From UBA2241 sp963777895 (lineage in GTDB: Bacteria; Actinomycetota; Thermoleophilia; UBA2241): a stretch of DNA of 64,000 nucleotides. The stretch is taken from NCBI GenBank assembly GCA_963777895.1, contig CAVZSF010000005.1, positions 124,001 to 188,000 on the forward strand. The letters run 5' to 3'. Both the position numbers and the translations under genes were made by a program. Every line of letters starts with the position of its first letter. Within the stretch, counting starts at the first letter, position 1. Under the pieces are notes generated by a model. The model searched no databases. It was not told where the DNA came from and was given only the letters and a program-made list of their open reading frames with translations. This document shows, piece after piece, positions 1 to 12,861 of this stretch.

Positions 1-499
1 CAGCAGCGGTGACCCGGCCAACGCAGGGCTGGCAAGCACCGTCGCCATAAGTGGAAACGGTCGGTTCGTGGCGTTCGATACGTTCGCGACGAATCTCGTC
101 CCCGGCGACACCAGCAACGTCGATGTCTTCGTGCATGATCGCGTCACCGGCAGGACGGAGCGAGTGAGCGTGAGCACCAACGGGATCGCCGGCAACGGTT
201 CCTCCTACGGTGCTGCGATCAGTGACGACGGCAGGTATGTCGCCTTCTACTCTCAAGCGTCCAATCTCGTGCCCGCCGATGCCGATGTTCAGCCCGACGT
301 CTTCGTGCACGACCGTCTAACGGGACGCACTGAGCAAGTAGATGTGGCCACGGACGGCAGCCAAGGCGACGCCGGCTCCGCTTCTTACCCCTCCATGAGC
401 GGCGATGGCCGCTGCGTGGTGTTTACGTCATGGGCCGCCAACTTCGCGCCGGGTGACACTAACGGCACCGGCGACGCGTTCGTGAGAGTCAGGTGGTGA
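1..499 (+). CDS. TolB/PD40-type beta-propeller protein, C-terminal part only
   Basis: The reading frame is already open at the first base, so the start lies outside the window. The visible 165 residues hold two full copies and one truncated copy of a repeat of about 58 residues. Its shape is V-A-F-x-S-x-A-x-N-L-V-P-x-D, then D-V-F-V-H-D-R-x-T-G-x-T-E, then S-x-D-G-R-Y. This is the WD40-like PD40 repeat found in TolB and in many extracytoplasmic propellers. The chain ends in the middle of the third copy (DAFVRVRW), so the last blade is probably completed by the N-terminus, as in velcro-closed propellers. No substrate can be inferred. Confidence 0.75.
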   Translation, partial: SSGDPANAGLASTVAISGNGRFVAFDTFATNLVPGDTSNVDVFVHDRVTGRTERVSVSTNGIAGNGSSYGAAISDDGRYVAFYSQASNLVPADADVQPDVFVHDRLTGRTEQVDVATDGSQGDAGSASYPSMSGDGRCVVFTSWAANFAPGDTNGTGDAFVRVRW

Positions 500-609
500 C
501 GGCTCGGGATGTCACGGGGAACCGAGACGCATGAGCGGGCATCGTGACCAGCACAGGCAGGGACTGCTAGGCTAGGTCCGGAGCAGAGGCGGACCCGGGA
601 GGCCGGCAG

Positions 610-3600
610 GTGGGTGACAGAGGCAACGAAGCGGTCACCTACCTGCCGGCCTCCTTGTTGCGCATGCTCGCCAGCCTGCCGGAGGGAAGGCCGGAGCGGA
701 CAGGCGGCGGGACAGGTGGCGAAGCACTCGCGGTCCCGTTCGGCCATTCGATCGACGGCACCATGGTCATGGCCGACCTCTCCGGATTCACCGCGCTCTC
801 GGAGCGGCTGGCGAAGCTCGGCGATGAGGGCGCCGAGCGGCTGACCTCCGTCATCAACCTGTTCTTCGCCAAGATGCTTGAGACCGCCGCGCGGTACGGC
901 GGCGACACGCTCACGTTCGGCGGCGACGCCATCCTTCTGCTGTTCGAGGGCGAGGGTCATGCCGATCGAGCGGTGGCCGCAGCGCTGAGGATGCTGAAGC
1001 AGGTCGCCCGCTCGGCCGCCGTGGATGCGGGCGGCGGCAAGGTCAAGGTCGGCATGTCGGTAGGGGCACACAGCGATACCTTCTTGCTCTGTGCGGCCGG
1101 CCTGCCCGGATGAGCGCGTCGCAGCTGTTCGCCTTAGGCAGGGGCGCAGAGCTTGCTGCCTCAGCGGAGTCGCAGGCGGACAGGGGGCAGCTGGCGATCT
1201 CGGCGTCGACGAAGAAGCTGCTGCGTACGGCGGTCAGGACGGCGGCCTCGGGCGACTACCGCCTGGTGGAGCGCTTCCAACTCGATGGCGTCCCGCCGGC
1301 CGACGTCGCTCTTCCTTCGGTCTCCGAACGGCAGCTCGCCATGCTCGCCTCGTTGCTTCCTCCCTACGTGGCACGGTCGCAGGAAGCGGGTCGAGCGCTT
1401 CCAGCTCACGCCGGAGCACCGCCGTGTCGCCGTGGTGTTCGTCAACATCCTCGGCTTGAACGGTCTGATCGAGACGGCCGGCACCGTCGCCGCATTGGGC
1501 CAGCTGCAGACCTATGCCGCGATGCTAGCGCGACTCTGCGCCAAGCATCGCGGCTTCGTCGTCAGCAGCGACATCGCCACCAAGGGCATCAAGGTCATCC
1601 TCACCTTCGGTGCGCCCGTCGCCCATGAGTACTCCGCTGTCAACGCCGCGCGGTTCGCTCTCGATCTGAACGCCGAATTGAACGACGCGGGACTGAGCTT
1701 GCAGCACCGCATCGGGGTGAATGGCGGACACGTCTTTGCCGGCGAGGTCGGGCCTTCCTTCCGGCGGCAGTACACCGTGATGGGCGATGCGGTGAACCTC
1801 GCGGCGCGGCTCATGGCGGCGGCAGGACCCGGCGAAGTGTATGCGAGCCGTGATCTGCTCGATCACGCCGGGCCGAGTCTCTGCGGGCGCGAACTCCCGC
1901 CCATGAAGGTGAAAGGCAAGGAAGAGCCGGTCGCGGTCTGTGTCCTCGCGGAAGAGAAGCGAGCCGCCCGGCAAGTTCATTCGTGGAGGCGGCCTGCAGA
2001 GGCAGTCAAGCCTGTCTTCGGCCGCCGTGACGAGCTCCGGGCGCTCGATAGCGCGTGGAATGATGCGTGTCACGGCGGCGGCCGGACGGTGCTGATCGAA
2101 GGGGAGGCCGGAGTCGGCAAGACCCGTCTGGTCGAAGAAGCGATGAAGGGGATGAGCGACGCAAGTGTCGTCGCGCGTGCAGCCTGCTTCGAACACCTGC
2201 AAGCGGCGCCGTTCACGCCGTGGGTCGAGGTCCTCCAATCCGTTCTAGGCATCGGCGCCGGCGACTCCGTGGCGCGGCGGACCAGTGTGGCCCAGACCTA
2301 TCTGCTGCGGCACCTTCCCGATCTCGTGGAGTTCGGCTCGCTGCTCAATCCCCTGCTCAGCCTGTCGCTTCCCCAGACCGACGTCGTGGGGTCTCTCGAC
2401 GCCCAGACCCGTCGCGGCAAGCTCTTCGAGCTGAACGGCCGCATCTTGAAGTCCGCTGCCGGGCGGAGTGGGTGCGTGGTCGTGGTCGAGGATCTCCACT
2501 GGATGGACGACAGCTCCCTCGCCCTCGCCGGGTACCTCGCGCAGCACGTCGCTGGGGAGATGCCCGTCCTGCTTCTGCTGACGACGCGCCCTGTCGCGAT
2601 CCCCGCCGAGCTCGACAGGCCCGAGGTGGCGCGCCTCGGCCTGTCGGAACTGTCGAAGTCCGAGTCGCGCGACATGCTGCAGGCGTCACTGGACGTCGAC
2701 CATCTTCCGTACGAGGTCGGCGAGGCGCTGTACGAGAAGACCAAGGGCAATCCGCTCTTCCTCGAGGAGGTCATCCATTCGCTGCAGGCACCCGGTGTCC
2801 TGGAGCGCATCCTGGGGGCCTCGTCGGTCACGCGCGCCGCGGAGCTCGCCGCCCTCGAGATTCCCGACCGCGTGCAGGGCCTGCTGATGTCGCGCATCGA
2901 CCGGTTGGCGCCGGAGGCCAGGGAAGTGCTGAAGGCTGGTTCCGTCGCGGGCCGCTCGTTCGATGAGGCGCTGCTTCGCGGCATGGATGATCCGTTGCTG
3001 CGGTTCGCGTCTCTTAGTGCCGCGTTCGACGAGCTGATCGGCGCGGCGCTCGTCATTCCCGACGAGGGAAGGGAGAGTTGGTTCACGTTCCGGCATGCCC
3101 TCGTCCAGGACGTGGCCTACGAAAGCCTGCCGTTCGCTCGTCGTCGTCACCTGCACTGGCAGATCGCGCGCTACCTCGAGGCCGTGCAGGAGCCCCCGGA
3201 CCACGCGGTGCTCGTCCATCACTACGAGCGCGCGGGCGACGCCGAGAAGACGAGGCTGCACGCGCTGCGCGCCTCGGAGTCGTCCGTTGCGGTGTATGCG
3301 AACCTCGAGGCTGTCGATTACCTCCGGCTCGCCCTCCAGGCGACCAAGGGTCGCAGCTCCGCCGACGCAGCGGGGCGGAGCAGGATCGACGAGCTCATCG
3401 GAGACAGTCTGGTGACGCTGGCGAGAGACGACGAGGCGGTTGCCCACTTCTCTACCGCTCGTCGGCGCTGGCGCTCGCCCTCCGTGCGATCGGTGGCCGA
3501 CGATGCTCTCCGCCAGTACGCGCCAATCGACGACAGCGCTGCCAGGGACAGTCTGCTCTGCTGGAAGATCGCCGTGTCCGTGGAGCGCGGCCAGTCGGCA

Positions 3601-4681
3601 TTCAAGAGAGCGCTGGGCTGGCTGGCAACGGGTCAGACGGCCCTGCCGCCTGGCCGCAGCGGACTCGCCGCCCGAATCCTGGTCACAAAGGGCGGGCTCC
3701 TTTCCCGGCTGGGGCGCTTTAGGGAAGCGGTCGAGCTCGGTGAAGAGGGTCTCACTCTGGCGCGCAAGGTTGGTGACAAGTCACTGCAGGCCTATGCCTT
3801 GACGTTACTCGACCAAGCGTTCACGGGCTTGGGGCTTCTCGAGCGGGCCATCGAGTGTGACCAGGAGGCAATAGCCCTGTACGAGGAAGTCGGCGACCTC
3901 GTCGGGCAGGGGATGAGTCAGGCCAACCTCGCCGTCAACTACCTGTTCATGGGCGAGTTCCGGGCCGCGTTCGACCACAACGAGCTGTCCTTGGCCTTGT
4001 TCGCGCGCATCGGCAACATCAAGGGCGTTGCCATCCAGCATCTGAACATCGGAGGAGTGCTGCTCCAGATGGGCGAACTCGAGGGCGCGCTCGAGCACCT
4101 CGAGGAGTGCCTGCACCTGCGCGACCTATCCCGGTGTAGACACGACCGTGGCAGGTTACGCTCTCGTTCTGCTTTGCCAGGCGCACACGTGGTCCGGGGA
4201 CCTGGAGGCGGCGGCTCGGGCATTAGAGGAGGGGCGCGCTATCCTCGAGAGCAGGGACGCGCAGGGAATGCTACTCGACGCGGGACTCGCGGAGGCAGAG
4301 CTGCAACTGACGAGGGGGGACTTGTCTGCTGCTGAGAAGGCATGCGTCAGACTGTTGTCGCAGGCCCAAGCGATGGGGGCCGAGCTGAGCGAGGCCCAGG
4401 CACGGTGCATGCTGGGCCGCATCAAACTGGCGCAGGACGAGCCAGAGGCGGCTGTGCCGGGTCTCGAGGTCTGCCTCGGGCTGGCGGAGAGGATCGGCTC
4501 GGACTATGAGCGGGGCAGGGCGCTGGCCGCGTTGGCAGAGGCGCGAGCGGCTTGCGCAGATGACGATGCCGCCTGCGAGGACCAGCTGCGCGAGGCGATC
4601 CGTTTGTTCGAGAGGATGGGCGCCGGCTACGACCTGCACAGGGCGCTGAATCTGCGCGAGCGGCTGGCGGCGAGAGCCTAG
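610..4681 (+). CDS. Two-domain class III nucleotidyl cyclase with AAA-type ATPase and TPR region (frameshifted)
   Basis: A large cytoplasmic signalling protein of about 1350 residues, spread over three frames with changes near 1105, 1390 and 4133. Cyclase domain 1 (from about residue 48) keeps both metal-binding Asp motifs, MADLSGFT and GGDAILLLF. Domain 2 (about residues 275-440) has Asn in the first motif (VFVNILG) and no GGD, but keeps YTVMGDAVNLAARL. One catalytic and one degenerate half is therefore likely. A P-loop ATPase follows (GEAGVGKT near 2110, VVVVEDLHWMDD near 2490), then about 600 residues of helical TPR-like repeats. The order cyclase-cyclase-ATPase-TPR matches soluble adenylyl cyclases. 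The start is GTG. The second messenger (cAMP or cGMP) and the stimulus cannot be read from sequence. Confidence 0.85.
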
Positions 4682-4735
4682 ACAGAACCGAGGGCAGCCC
4701 GGCTCTTCGAGAGCACACGGCCGCCTTGCCGCGGC

Positions 4736-7090
<2,355 letters not shown>

Positions 7091-7217
7091 GCGCGGTCAG
7101 TACCCCGGAGGAGGGGCGCGGCAACCCTGCAGCGAGGCGACCCTGAGGGAGGTGCCGGTCGGGGAGAGCATGACCGGGAGTACGATAGGCGGCACGAGGC
7201 GAAGACGGAGGTCGGGC

Positions 7218-7742
7218 GTGGCTGACAACAGCGAGGGAAGCGCCGTAGCGGTCTGGGGCATGCTGCTCGGCGCCGGCGTGGTCGCCATCATCATCGGGGC
7301 GCTCGTCGTGGGCAACGTGTGGAGCAGCCTGCGCTTCGTCGGCGCGGTCGTAGCGATCGCGCTGATCGTGGCCGGGGTGATGGGCATCGCCGGAGCATGG
7401 CGCTCGCGCGGCGGGCCGGCGATGACGGGCTCGATCGTGGCGCTCATCGGGGGCGTCGTCCTGATCGCCTGGCCCGACCTGACCATCAAGGCGCTGGCCG
7501 TCATCGTCGGCGTCACGCTCATCTTCGCCGGAGTGATCGTGGCCGTGGCGGCCGCCTCGGAGCGGCGCGAGAACAAGGCGGCCGGGGTCGTGCCCGGCGT
7601 CGTGCTGGCCGTGGCGGGCCTGATCGTCGTCGCGTGGCCTGGACCGACGCTCGCGGTGCTGACCGCCCTGGCCGGCCTCGCCGTGATCCTCTTCGGCGTC
7701 TTCCTCGTGGTGCAGGGGCTGCGCCTGCGCAAGGTCGGCTAA
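7218..7742 (+). CDS. HdeD/DUF308 family membrane protein
   Basis: A 174-residue hydrophobic protein with about six predicted membrane helices in three similar hairpins. Small-residue-rich helices such as GVVAIIIGALVVGNV are followed by short loops with W-P (IAWPDLTIKAL, VAWPGPTLAVL). This pattern is typical of DUF308, named for Escherichia coli HdeD, an acid-resistance membrane protein. GTG at 7218 is preferred because it begins right before the first helix. It is divergent from the DUF255 gene and converges on threonine synthase. TACGAT at 7181-7186 could be a -10 box, but I see no convincing -35. The role in this organism is unknown. Confidence 0.7.
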   Translation: MADNSEGSAVAVWGMLLGAGVVAIIIGALVVGNVWSSLRFVGAVVAIALIVAGVMGIAGAWRSRGGPAMTGSIVALIGGVVLIAWPDLTIKALAVIVGVTLIFAGVIVAVAAASERRENKAAGVVPGVVLAVAGLIVVAWPGPTLAVLTALAGLAVILFGVFLVVQGLRLRKVG

Positions 7743-7750
7743 GAAGGGGA

Positions 7751-7833
7751 GGGGCCGGCGGGCGAAGCTCGGCCGGCCCCGGCTGCGCCGGGCCGGCCAT
7801 CGCCGTTCAGCCGGCCGTCAGACGCCTGACGGC
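7751..7833. terminator. Two hairpins between convergent genes, probable bidirectional terminator
   Basis: An 8-bp GC stem (7751-7758 with 7773-7780) and a second perfect 8-bp stem with a four-base loop (7814-7821 with 7826-7833) fill the gap between the stops of the HdeD-like gene and threonine synthase. There is no clear T-tract, so termination is inferred from position and structure. Confidence 0.4.
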
Positions 7834-7841
7834 GACGGCTG

Positions 7842-9374
7842 TCAGGCGTTCGCCAGCCAGTCCCGCAGGCTCTGCTCCAGCGCCTCTCGCCGTCCCTCGA
7901 TGCGCGTGTCGAAGCGCACGGGACGGCCGCGGACGGCCTGCAGCGAGGCCGGGATGATGGCGCCGGGAGCGAGCTCGGTCACGCGGTCGAGCAGGCTGAA
8001 GTCGTCGCCCTCGACCTCGACGGGCTCGCCGTCGCCGGCGCCCGTCAGGCCGCGCACCACGTCCGCCGCGAACTTGCTCCAGTGCGCCGTCGAGACGACC
8101 AGCACGGGCAGGTCCGTCTGCAGGTCCTCGGCCACCTTCCAGGCGACCGCCGTGTGCGGGTCCATCAGGTAGCCCTTCTCGCGCTGGACCCGGCCGATCG
8201 TCCGCAGGCAGGTGTCGTTGTCGACCCACGCGCCGGTGAACTGCTCCTGCAGCTTCCGGCGCGTCCCCTCGTCGACGGCGAACCGCCGTTCCGCCTTCAG
8301 GTCGGCCATCCACTGCCGGATGAGCTGCGGCGTCGCCACACAGATCGAAGAGCAGTCTCTCGAGGTTTGACGAGATGAGGATGTCCATCGAGGGCGAGGG
8401 CGTCTTGACCAGCGGTCGCGCCGGAGATGTCGTAGACGCCGGTCGCGATGAAGTCGGCGAGCACGTTGTTGGTGTTGCTGGCGCAGAGCAGGCGGCGGAT
8501 CGGGACGCCCATGAGCTTGGCGTAGTAGCCGGCGAGGATGTCGCCGAAGTTGCCGGTCGGCACGCAGACGTCGATGGGGGCGCCGGAGGCGACGTGGCCG
8601 GCCTCGGCCATGTCGGCGTAGGCGCTCACGTAGTAGACGATCTGCGGCAGCAGCCGGCCCCAGTTGATCGAGTTCGCCGACGAGGTCGCGAAGCCGAAGT
8701 CGCGCGGCGAGCTCGTCGGCGAAAGCGGCGTCGTCGAAGACCGCCTTGACGGCCGACTGGCAGGCGTCGAAGTCGCCGGCCACGCGGAAGACGCTGAGGT
8801 TGCCGCCCGGCTGCGTCGTCATCTGGCGTTCCTGGATCGCCGACACGCCGGCGTCCGGGTAGTAGACGACGATCTTCGTGTGGGCGCGGTCGGCGAAGCC
8901 GTTCAGGGCGGCGACGCCGGTGTCACCGGAGGTCGCGACCAGCACGAGGAAGTCGAGGTCGGTCGCTTCGGCGAGGTGCGCCTGCTCCAGCGCCTGGCTG
9001 AAGAAGAGCGGCATGCACTGCAGGGCCATGTCCTTGAAGGCGAGCGTCGGCCCGTGCCAGAGCTCGAGGACGAAGCGGCCGTCGCCGAGGTCTTTGACCG
9101 GGGCGACGGCCGCTTCGTCGAAGTTGTCGCCGTAGGCCTGCGCCGCGATGTCGGCGATCACGTCCGGCGGAACGTTCAGCCCGAAGGCCTCGTAGATGTC
9201 GGCGGCGCGTTCGTGGTAGGGCTGCGTCGCGAAGCGCAGGAAGTCGGACGGCAGCGACGGCCGGCAGGCTCGCGGCACGTAGAGGCCGCCGCCCGGCGCG
9301 ATGCCGTCCAGCAGCACCTCGGTGAAGGTGCGGGGACGGTCGACGAGGCCGCGCGTGTCGACGTACTCGGTCAT
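7842..9374 (-). CDS. thrC: Threonine synthase (frameshifted)
   Basis: PLP enzyme that makes L-threonine from O-phosphohomoserine, the last step of threonine synthesis in the cytoplasm. The N-terminal signature RTFTEVLLDGIAPGGGLYVP is characteristic of the long E. coli/yeast-type branch. The PLP-binding Lys is in HGPTLAFKDM (residue 114), and the phosphate-binding loop SGDTG follows. Central motifs PTGNFGDILAGYYAK and SNTNNVLADF are in a second frame. The C-terminus returns to the first frame, so two nearly compensating frame changes lie near 8670 and 8370. Total length, about 500 residues, is normal. No other threonine pathway gene is adjacent, and no leader peptide or riboswitch is visible upstream. 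Confidence 0.92.
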   Translation of the reverse strand: MTEYVDTRGLVDRPRTFTEVLLDGIAPGGGLYVPRACRPSLPSDFLRFATQPYHERAADIYEAFGLNVPPDVIADIAAQAYGDNFDEAAVAPVKDLGDGRFVLELWHGPTLAFKDMALQCMPLFFSQALEQAHLAEATDLDFLVLVATSGDTGVAALNGFADRAHTKIVVYYPDAGVSAIQERQMTTQPGGNLSVFRVAGDFDACQSAVKAVFDDAAFADELAARLRLRDLVGELDQLGPAAAADRLLRERLRRHGRGRPRRLRRPHRRLRADRQLRRHPRRLLRQAHGRPDPPPALRQQHQQRARRLHRDRRLRHLRRDRWSRRPRPRWTSSSRQTSRDCSSICVATPQLIRQWMADLKAERRFAVDEGTRRKLQEQFTGAWVDNDTCLRTIGRVQREKGYLMDPHTAVAWKVAEDLQTDLPVLVVSTAHWSKFAADVVRGLTGAGDGEPVEVEGDDFSLLDRVTELAPGAIIPASLQAVRGRPVRFDTRIEGRREALEQSLRDWLANA

Positions 9375-9470
9375 CGGGGCGGGGTGGCGTTGGCGGAGGC
9401 GGCATTCATGGGCCGCCAGATTCTACTGTCTTTGCCGCATGGCGGCAGTGGCCGTCGTCCGTTGCCAGCG

Positions 9471-9498
9471 TCGACAACGACGACGATGGCCGTATAGC
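9471..9498 (+). promoter_or_regulatory. Candidate promoter for a leaderless aminotransferase mRNA
   Basis: TCGACA (9471-9476), a 16-base spacer and TATAGC (9493-9498) end eight bases before the ATG at 9507. No Shine-Dalgarno sequence lies in between, so transcription would begin at or just before the start codon. The -35 match is weak. Confidence 0.4.
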
Positions 9499-9506
9499 CT
9501 TCACCC

Positions 9507-10912
9507 ATGGACTCCCGTGCCGGTGTCGACGCCGCCCGCGTGGCGGAGCTGTGGCAGCGCGAGCTCGCGCGCTTCGAGCGCGAGCACCCGCGCTGCCTGG
9601 AGCTCCGCGAGCGCGCCCGGCCGTGCATGCCGCACGGCACCCCCATGCAGTGGATGGCGGCCAGCTTCGTGCATCCCGTCTGGCCGGTCTGGGCCATGGG
9701 CGCGAGCTTCGTCTGCGCCGACGGCATCCGCTTTCTCGACACCAACATCGGCGACAAGAGCACGTTCTGCGGTCTGAACCCGGCGCCTGTCGTCCGCGCC
9801 GTGCAGAAGCGCGTCGCGGCGGGACCGCAGTTCATGCTGCCGACGGAGGACTCGATCGTCGTGGCCGAGGAGCTCGCGCGCCGCTGGGGGCTGCCGTTCT
9901 GGCAGTTCACCTTGTCGGCGAGCCAGGCGAACACCGAGGCGATGCGGCTGGCCCGCGCCGTGACCGGGCCGCGACCGCATCCTGATGTTCGCCGGCGACT
10001 ACGCGGGGCATGTGGACCAGTTCTTCGTGCCGTACGCGGCCGACGGCCGACTGTCGTTCCGGGGCCTCCCGGCGGAGATCGAGCGCGAGGTCGGCGTCGT
10101 GCAGTTCAACGACGTCGAGGCGCTCGAGCGCGAGCTGGCCCGAGGCCGTACGCCTGCGTCATCACCGAGCCGGCGCTCACGAACTCGGGCGTCGTGCTGC
10201 CGGACCCCGGCTTCCACGACGCCCTCCGCCACCTCACGCACGCTTCGGGCGCGCTGCTCGTGCTCGACGAGACGCACACCCTGATCGCCGGGCCCGGCGG
10301 CCTCGTGCGAGCGCTGGGCGCTGCAGCCCGACATCGTCACCGCGGGCAAGGCGATCGGCGGCGGCATTCCTCTCGGCGTCTACGGGATGACGGCGCAGCT
10401 GGCCCGCGTCTTCGAGAGCGCCGCCGCGGGCCTCGTCAAGTCGTCCGGCGGCGCCGCGGCCCTGATGAAGTCGGGCGCCGCGGGCGACGACGGCCCTGAG
10501 CTCGCGACCGGCGGGACGCTCTTCGGCAACGCCTCTCAGCATGGCTGCCGCCCGTGCCGCCCTGCTCGAGGTGCTCACGGACGAGGCCTACGACCGGAGC
10601 GCTCAGCTCGGCGCCTGCCTGGCCGAGGGCATGGAGAGCGTCATCGACGACGCCGGTCTACCCTGGAAGGTGCAGCGCCTGTACGCGCGCAGCGGGCGTG
10701 TCGTTCTGCGGGCGCCTGCCGCACACTGCCGCCGAGGCCGACGCCGACGAGCAGCCCGAGCTCAACCGCCTGCAGCGGCTGTACCTCGCGAACCGCGGCG
10801 TCTGGGAGGCGATCGAGACGGCCGGCCCGACCATGTCGGTGGCGGCCGAGCAAGGCGACGTCGACCACTACCTCCGGCCTTCGCCGAGTTCGTCGACGAG
10901 CTGACCGCCTGA
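9507..10912 (+). CDS. Class III PLP aminotransferase, glutamate-1-semialdehyde aminomutase-like (frameshifted)
   Basis: Fold-type I aminotransferase of subgroup III. Recognisable pieces are LPFWQFTLSASQANTEAMRL (cofactor region), VITEPALTNSGVVLPDPGF, LLVLDETHT with the PLP-interacting Asp, and DIVTAGKAIGGGIPLG with the Schiff-base Lys. The frame changes near 9975, 10140, 10310, 10540, 10700 and 10880; combined length is about 465 residues. It is clearly paralogous to the intact gene at 37650-39047, with the same PFWQFTLSA, EPAxTNxG and DETHT blocks. The amine donor and acceptor are unknown. It sits next to, and points toward, the stop of a CocE-type hydrolase gene, which suggests a catabolic role (inference). 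A hemL assignment is unlikely because no other haem gene is near. Confidence 0.85.
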
Positions 10913-10929
10913 GCCTCCCGCCGCCTGGG

Positions 10930-12785
10930 CTACGTCGCCGGCGGGATCACCGGTAGCGTGAGACAGCTCGGGTACGCGGCCGAGTGATGCACCGTCTGCT
11001 CGGCCGCCACCATCTCGGCGTCGTGCGCAAACCGCCCGGTGTTGAGGTTGCGGTCGTAGCGGTCGAAGTTGCTGCTCGAGATCTCGAGCCTGATCTTGTG
11101 CCCGGCGCCGAAGACGTAGCTCGTGGCCCAGAGGTCGATCTCGTAGGCGTACACGGCGCCGGGCTCGACCGGGCTCTCATGGGTGTCTGACTCCCGGAAG
11201 CGCGCTCGCCGGATGCCCTCGCACACGAGGTGCGCGTAGCCGTCGGGGAAGACGTCGACGAGCGTGGCCGTGAAGTCGGTGTCCCGCGCCGACGTCGCGG
11301 CATGCAGCGTCACCGTCACGGGCCCGGTCACCTCGAGCTCCTCGACGAGCGGCGCCGACGTGTAGACGAGCACGTCGCGGCGCCGCTCGACCTCGCGCCC
11401 GGTCCTCGAGGTGCTCGGCGAGCTCCCAGAGGCTCGTCCCCAGCCAGTACGTCACCGGGTCGCGCGGGTCGTAGGTGAACTCGTCTGTCGCCGCCTCGCC
11501 CGACGTTCCCTGCGGGCTTTCGCTGCCCTCTGCGGTCGGCGCCTCCCTGCTCAGCTCACCGTCGCCGTACAGGCTCGTGGCGCTCCCGCCGCCGTGCAGG
11601 TAGTACTTCGTGTACACGGTCTGCGGGAGCGGCCACTCGTCCGCGGCGCGCCACTCGTTGGCCGCCATCGTGAAGTAGCGCACCCTGCCGCCGCGCGCCA
11701 CACCGTTGTCCTCGCCCTTGAGCCAGTGGTCCATGAAGGCCTTGATGCGGTCGTGGGCGTAGCCGTGGTCCTTGAGCTCCAGCCTTCCGATGCGGCCGGT
11801 GAACTCCGGGGAAAGTTCGTGGTCGGTCGCGCCGATCATGAGCCACTGCTTGTCGCGCGCCTCCTCGCCGGCCTCGCTTCGGACGCCTTCCCATCCGCCG
11901 ATCGTCCCGTTGAGGAAGACGTCATACCAGCCGCCCCAGTGCAGCGCCGGGATCTTCACATCGGCGTAGCGCTGGCACACGTTGACGCGGTCCCAGTACT
12001 CGTCCCGTGCCTGGTGCTCCATCCACTCGGTGTAGGCGTTGCTCGGGTGGCCGGCAGCGGCCGGCATGTCGGCGAGAGGCAAGTGCCAGGGGTCCATCAG
12101 GAACTCGTTCTGGTCCTGCTTGCCGTTGATCACGTAGGCCCAGCCGCCCATCGTGCTCAGGCAGAAGGCGTTGTCGTTGTAGATCCAGGAGGCATAGATG
12201 TCGGCGGCGGTGTCGCCCGGGGCGATGCACTTGAGGTTGGGATGCCCGAGCGGCGCTACGGCCCACTGCGTGTAGCCGTAGTAGGACTCGCCCGTCATGC
12301 CGATGTTGCCGTCGCACCAAGGCTGAGCTGCCACCCAGTCGAGGGTCTCGTAGCCATCCTTGGCTTCGTTGACGAACGGCTCATAGGTGCCCTCCGACCC
12401 CCAGCGGCCGCGCACGTCCTGGATCACGCAGGCGTAGCCGCGCCGCGCCCAGTACTTGCCGTGCGACGGCATGTAGCAGTAGGCCTCCTGCTTGCCGTAG
12501 GGCATGCGGATGAGGATCGTCGGGAAGGGCGCCTGCGACGCCGGGGCCGGCCGGCAGGTAGACGTCGGCCAGCAGGCGCACGCCGTCGGACATGGGCACC
12601 CAGACGTCGCGTTCGATCTGCACCTTCGGCACGGGGGGCGGGACGTCACTGGGCAGCGGTCGGTATGGCGTGATCAGCTTCTTGAGCGCGATCTGCCACG
12701 CGCGGTGCAGCGCCCAGCGGGCCTCCGGGACGGCGTTCGTGGCACGACCGATCTTCACGGCGAGACCTCCGGCTCCGGGCTTCAT
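10930..12785 (-). CDS. CocE/NonD-type alpha/beta hydrolase (peptidase S15 family, frameshifted)
   Basis: Serine hydrolase of the X-Pro dipeptidyl-peptidase/cocaine esterase/cephalosporin acylase superfamily, about 615 residues. After a family-typical start (WVPMSDGVRLLADVYLPAG) come YACVIQDVRGRWGSEG and the nucleophile elbow GESYYGYTQW. The acid and base regions WGGWYDVFLNG and GATDHE follow. The C-terminal jelly-roll domain (VTGPVTVTLHAATSARDTDF to RLEISSSNFDRYDRN) is in another frame after about 11390; a second frame change lies near 12540. ATG at 12785 is chosen because the homologous region starts soon after it; a GTG further in is possible. It resembles the hydrolase at 20018-21694. Members cleave esters or amides; this substrate is unknown. 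Confidence 0.88.
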
Positions 12786-12861
12786 GGGGAGGGGCCGAGC
12801 GACCCTACGACGGCGCGTGACTCTGTCAAGGCCGAGATAAGGCGCTGCCGAGCCGGCCGCC

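Noticed and set aside
9170..9179. GAACGTTCAG inside threonine synthase, resembling the TetR operator core
   Set aside because: It lies within conserved coding sequence (the LNVPP residues), lacks the outer bases of the 15-base site and is far from any start codon. Chance occurrence is likely.
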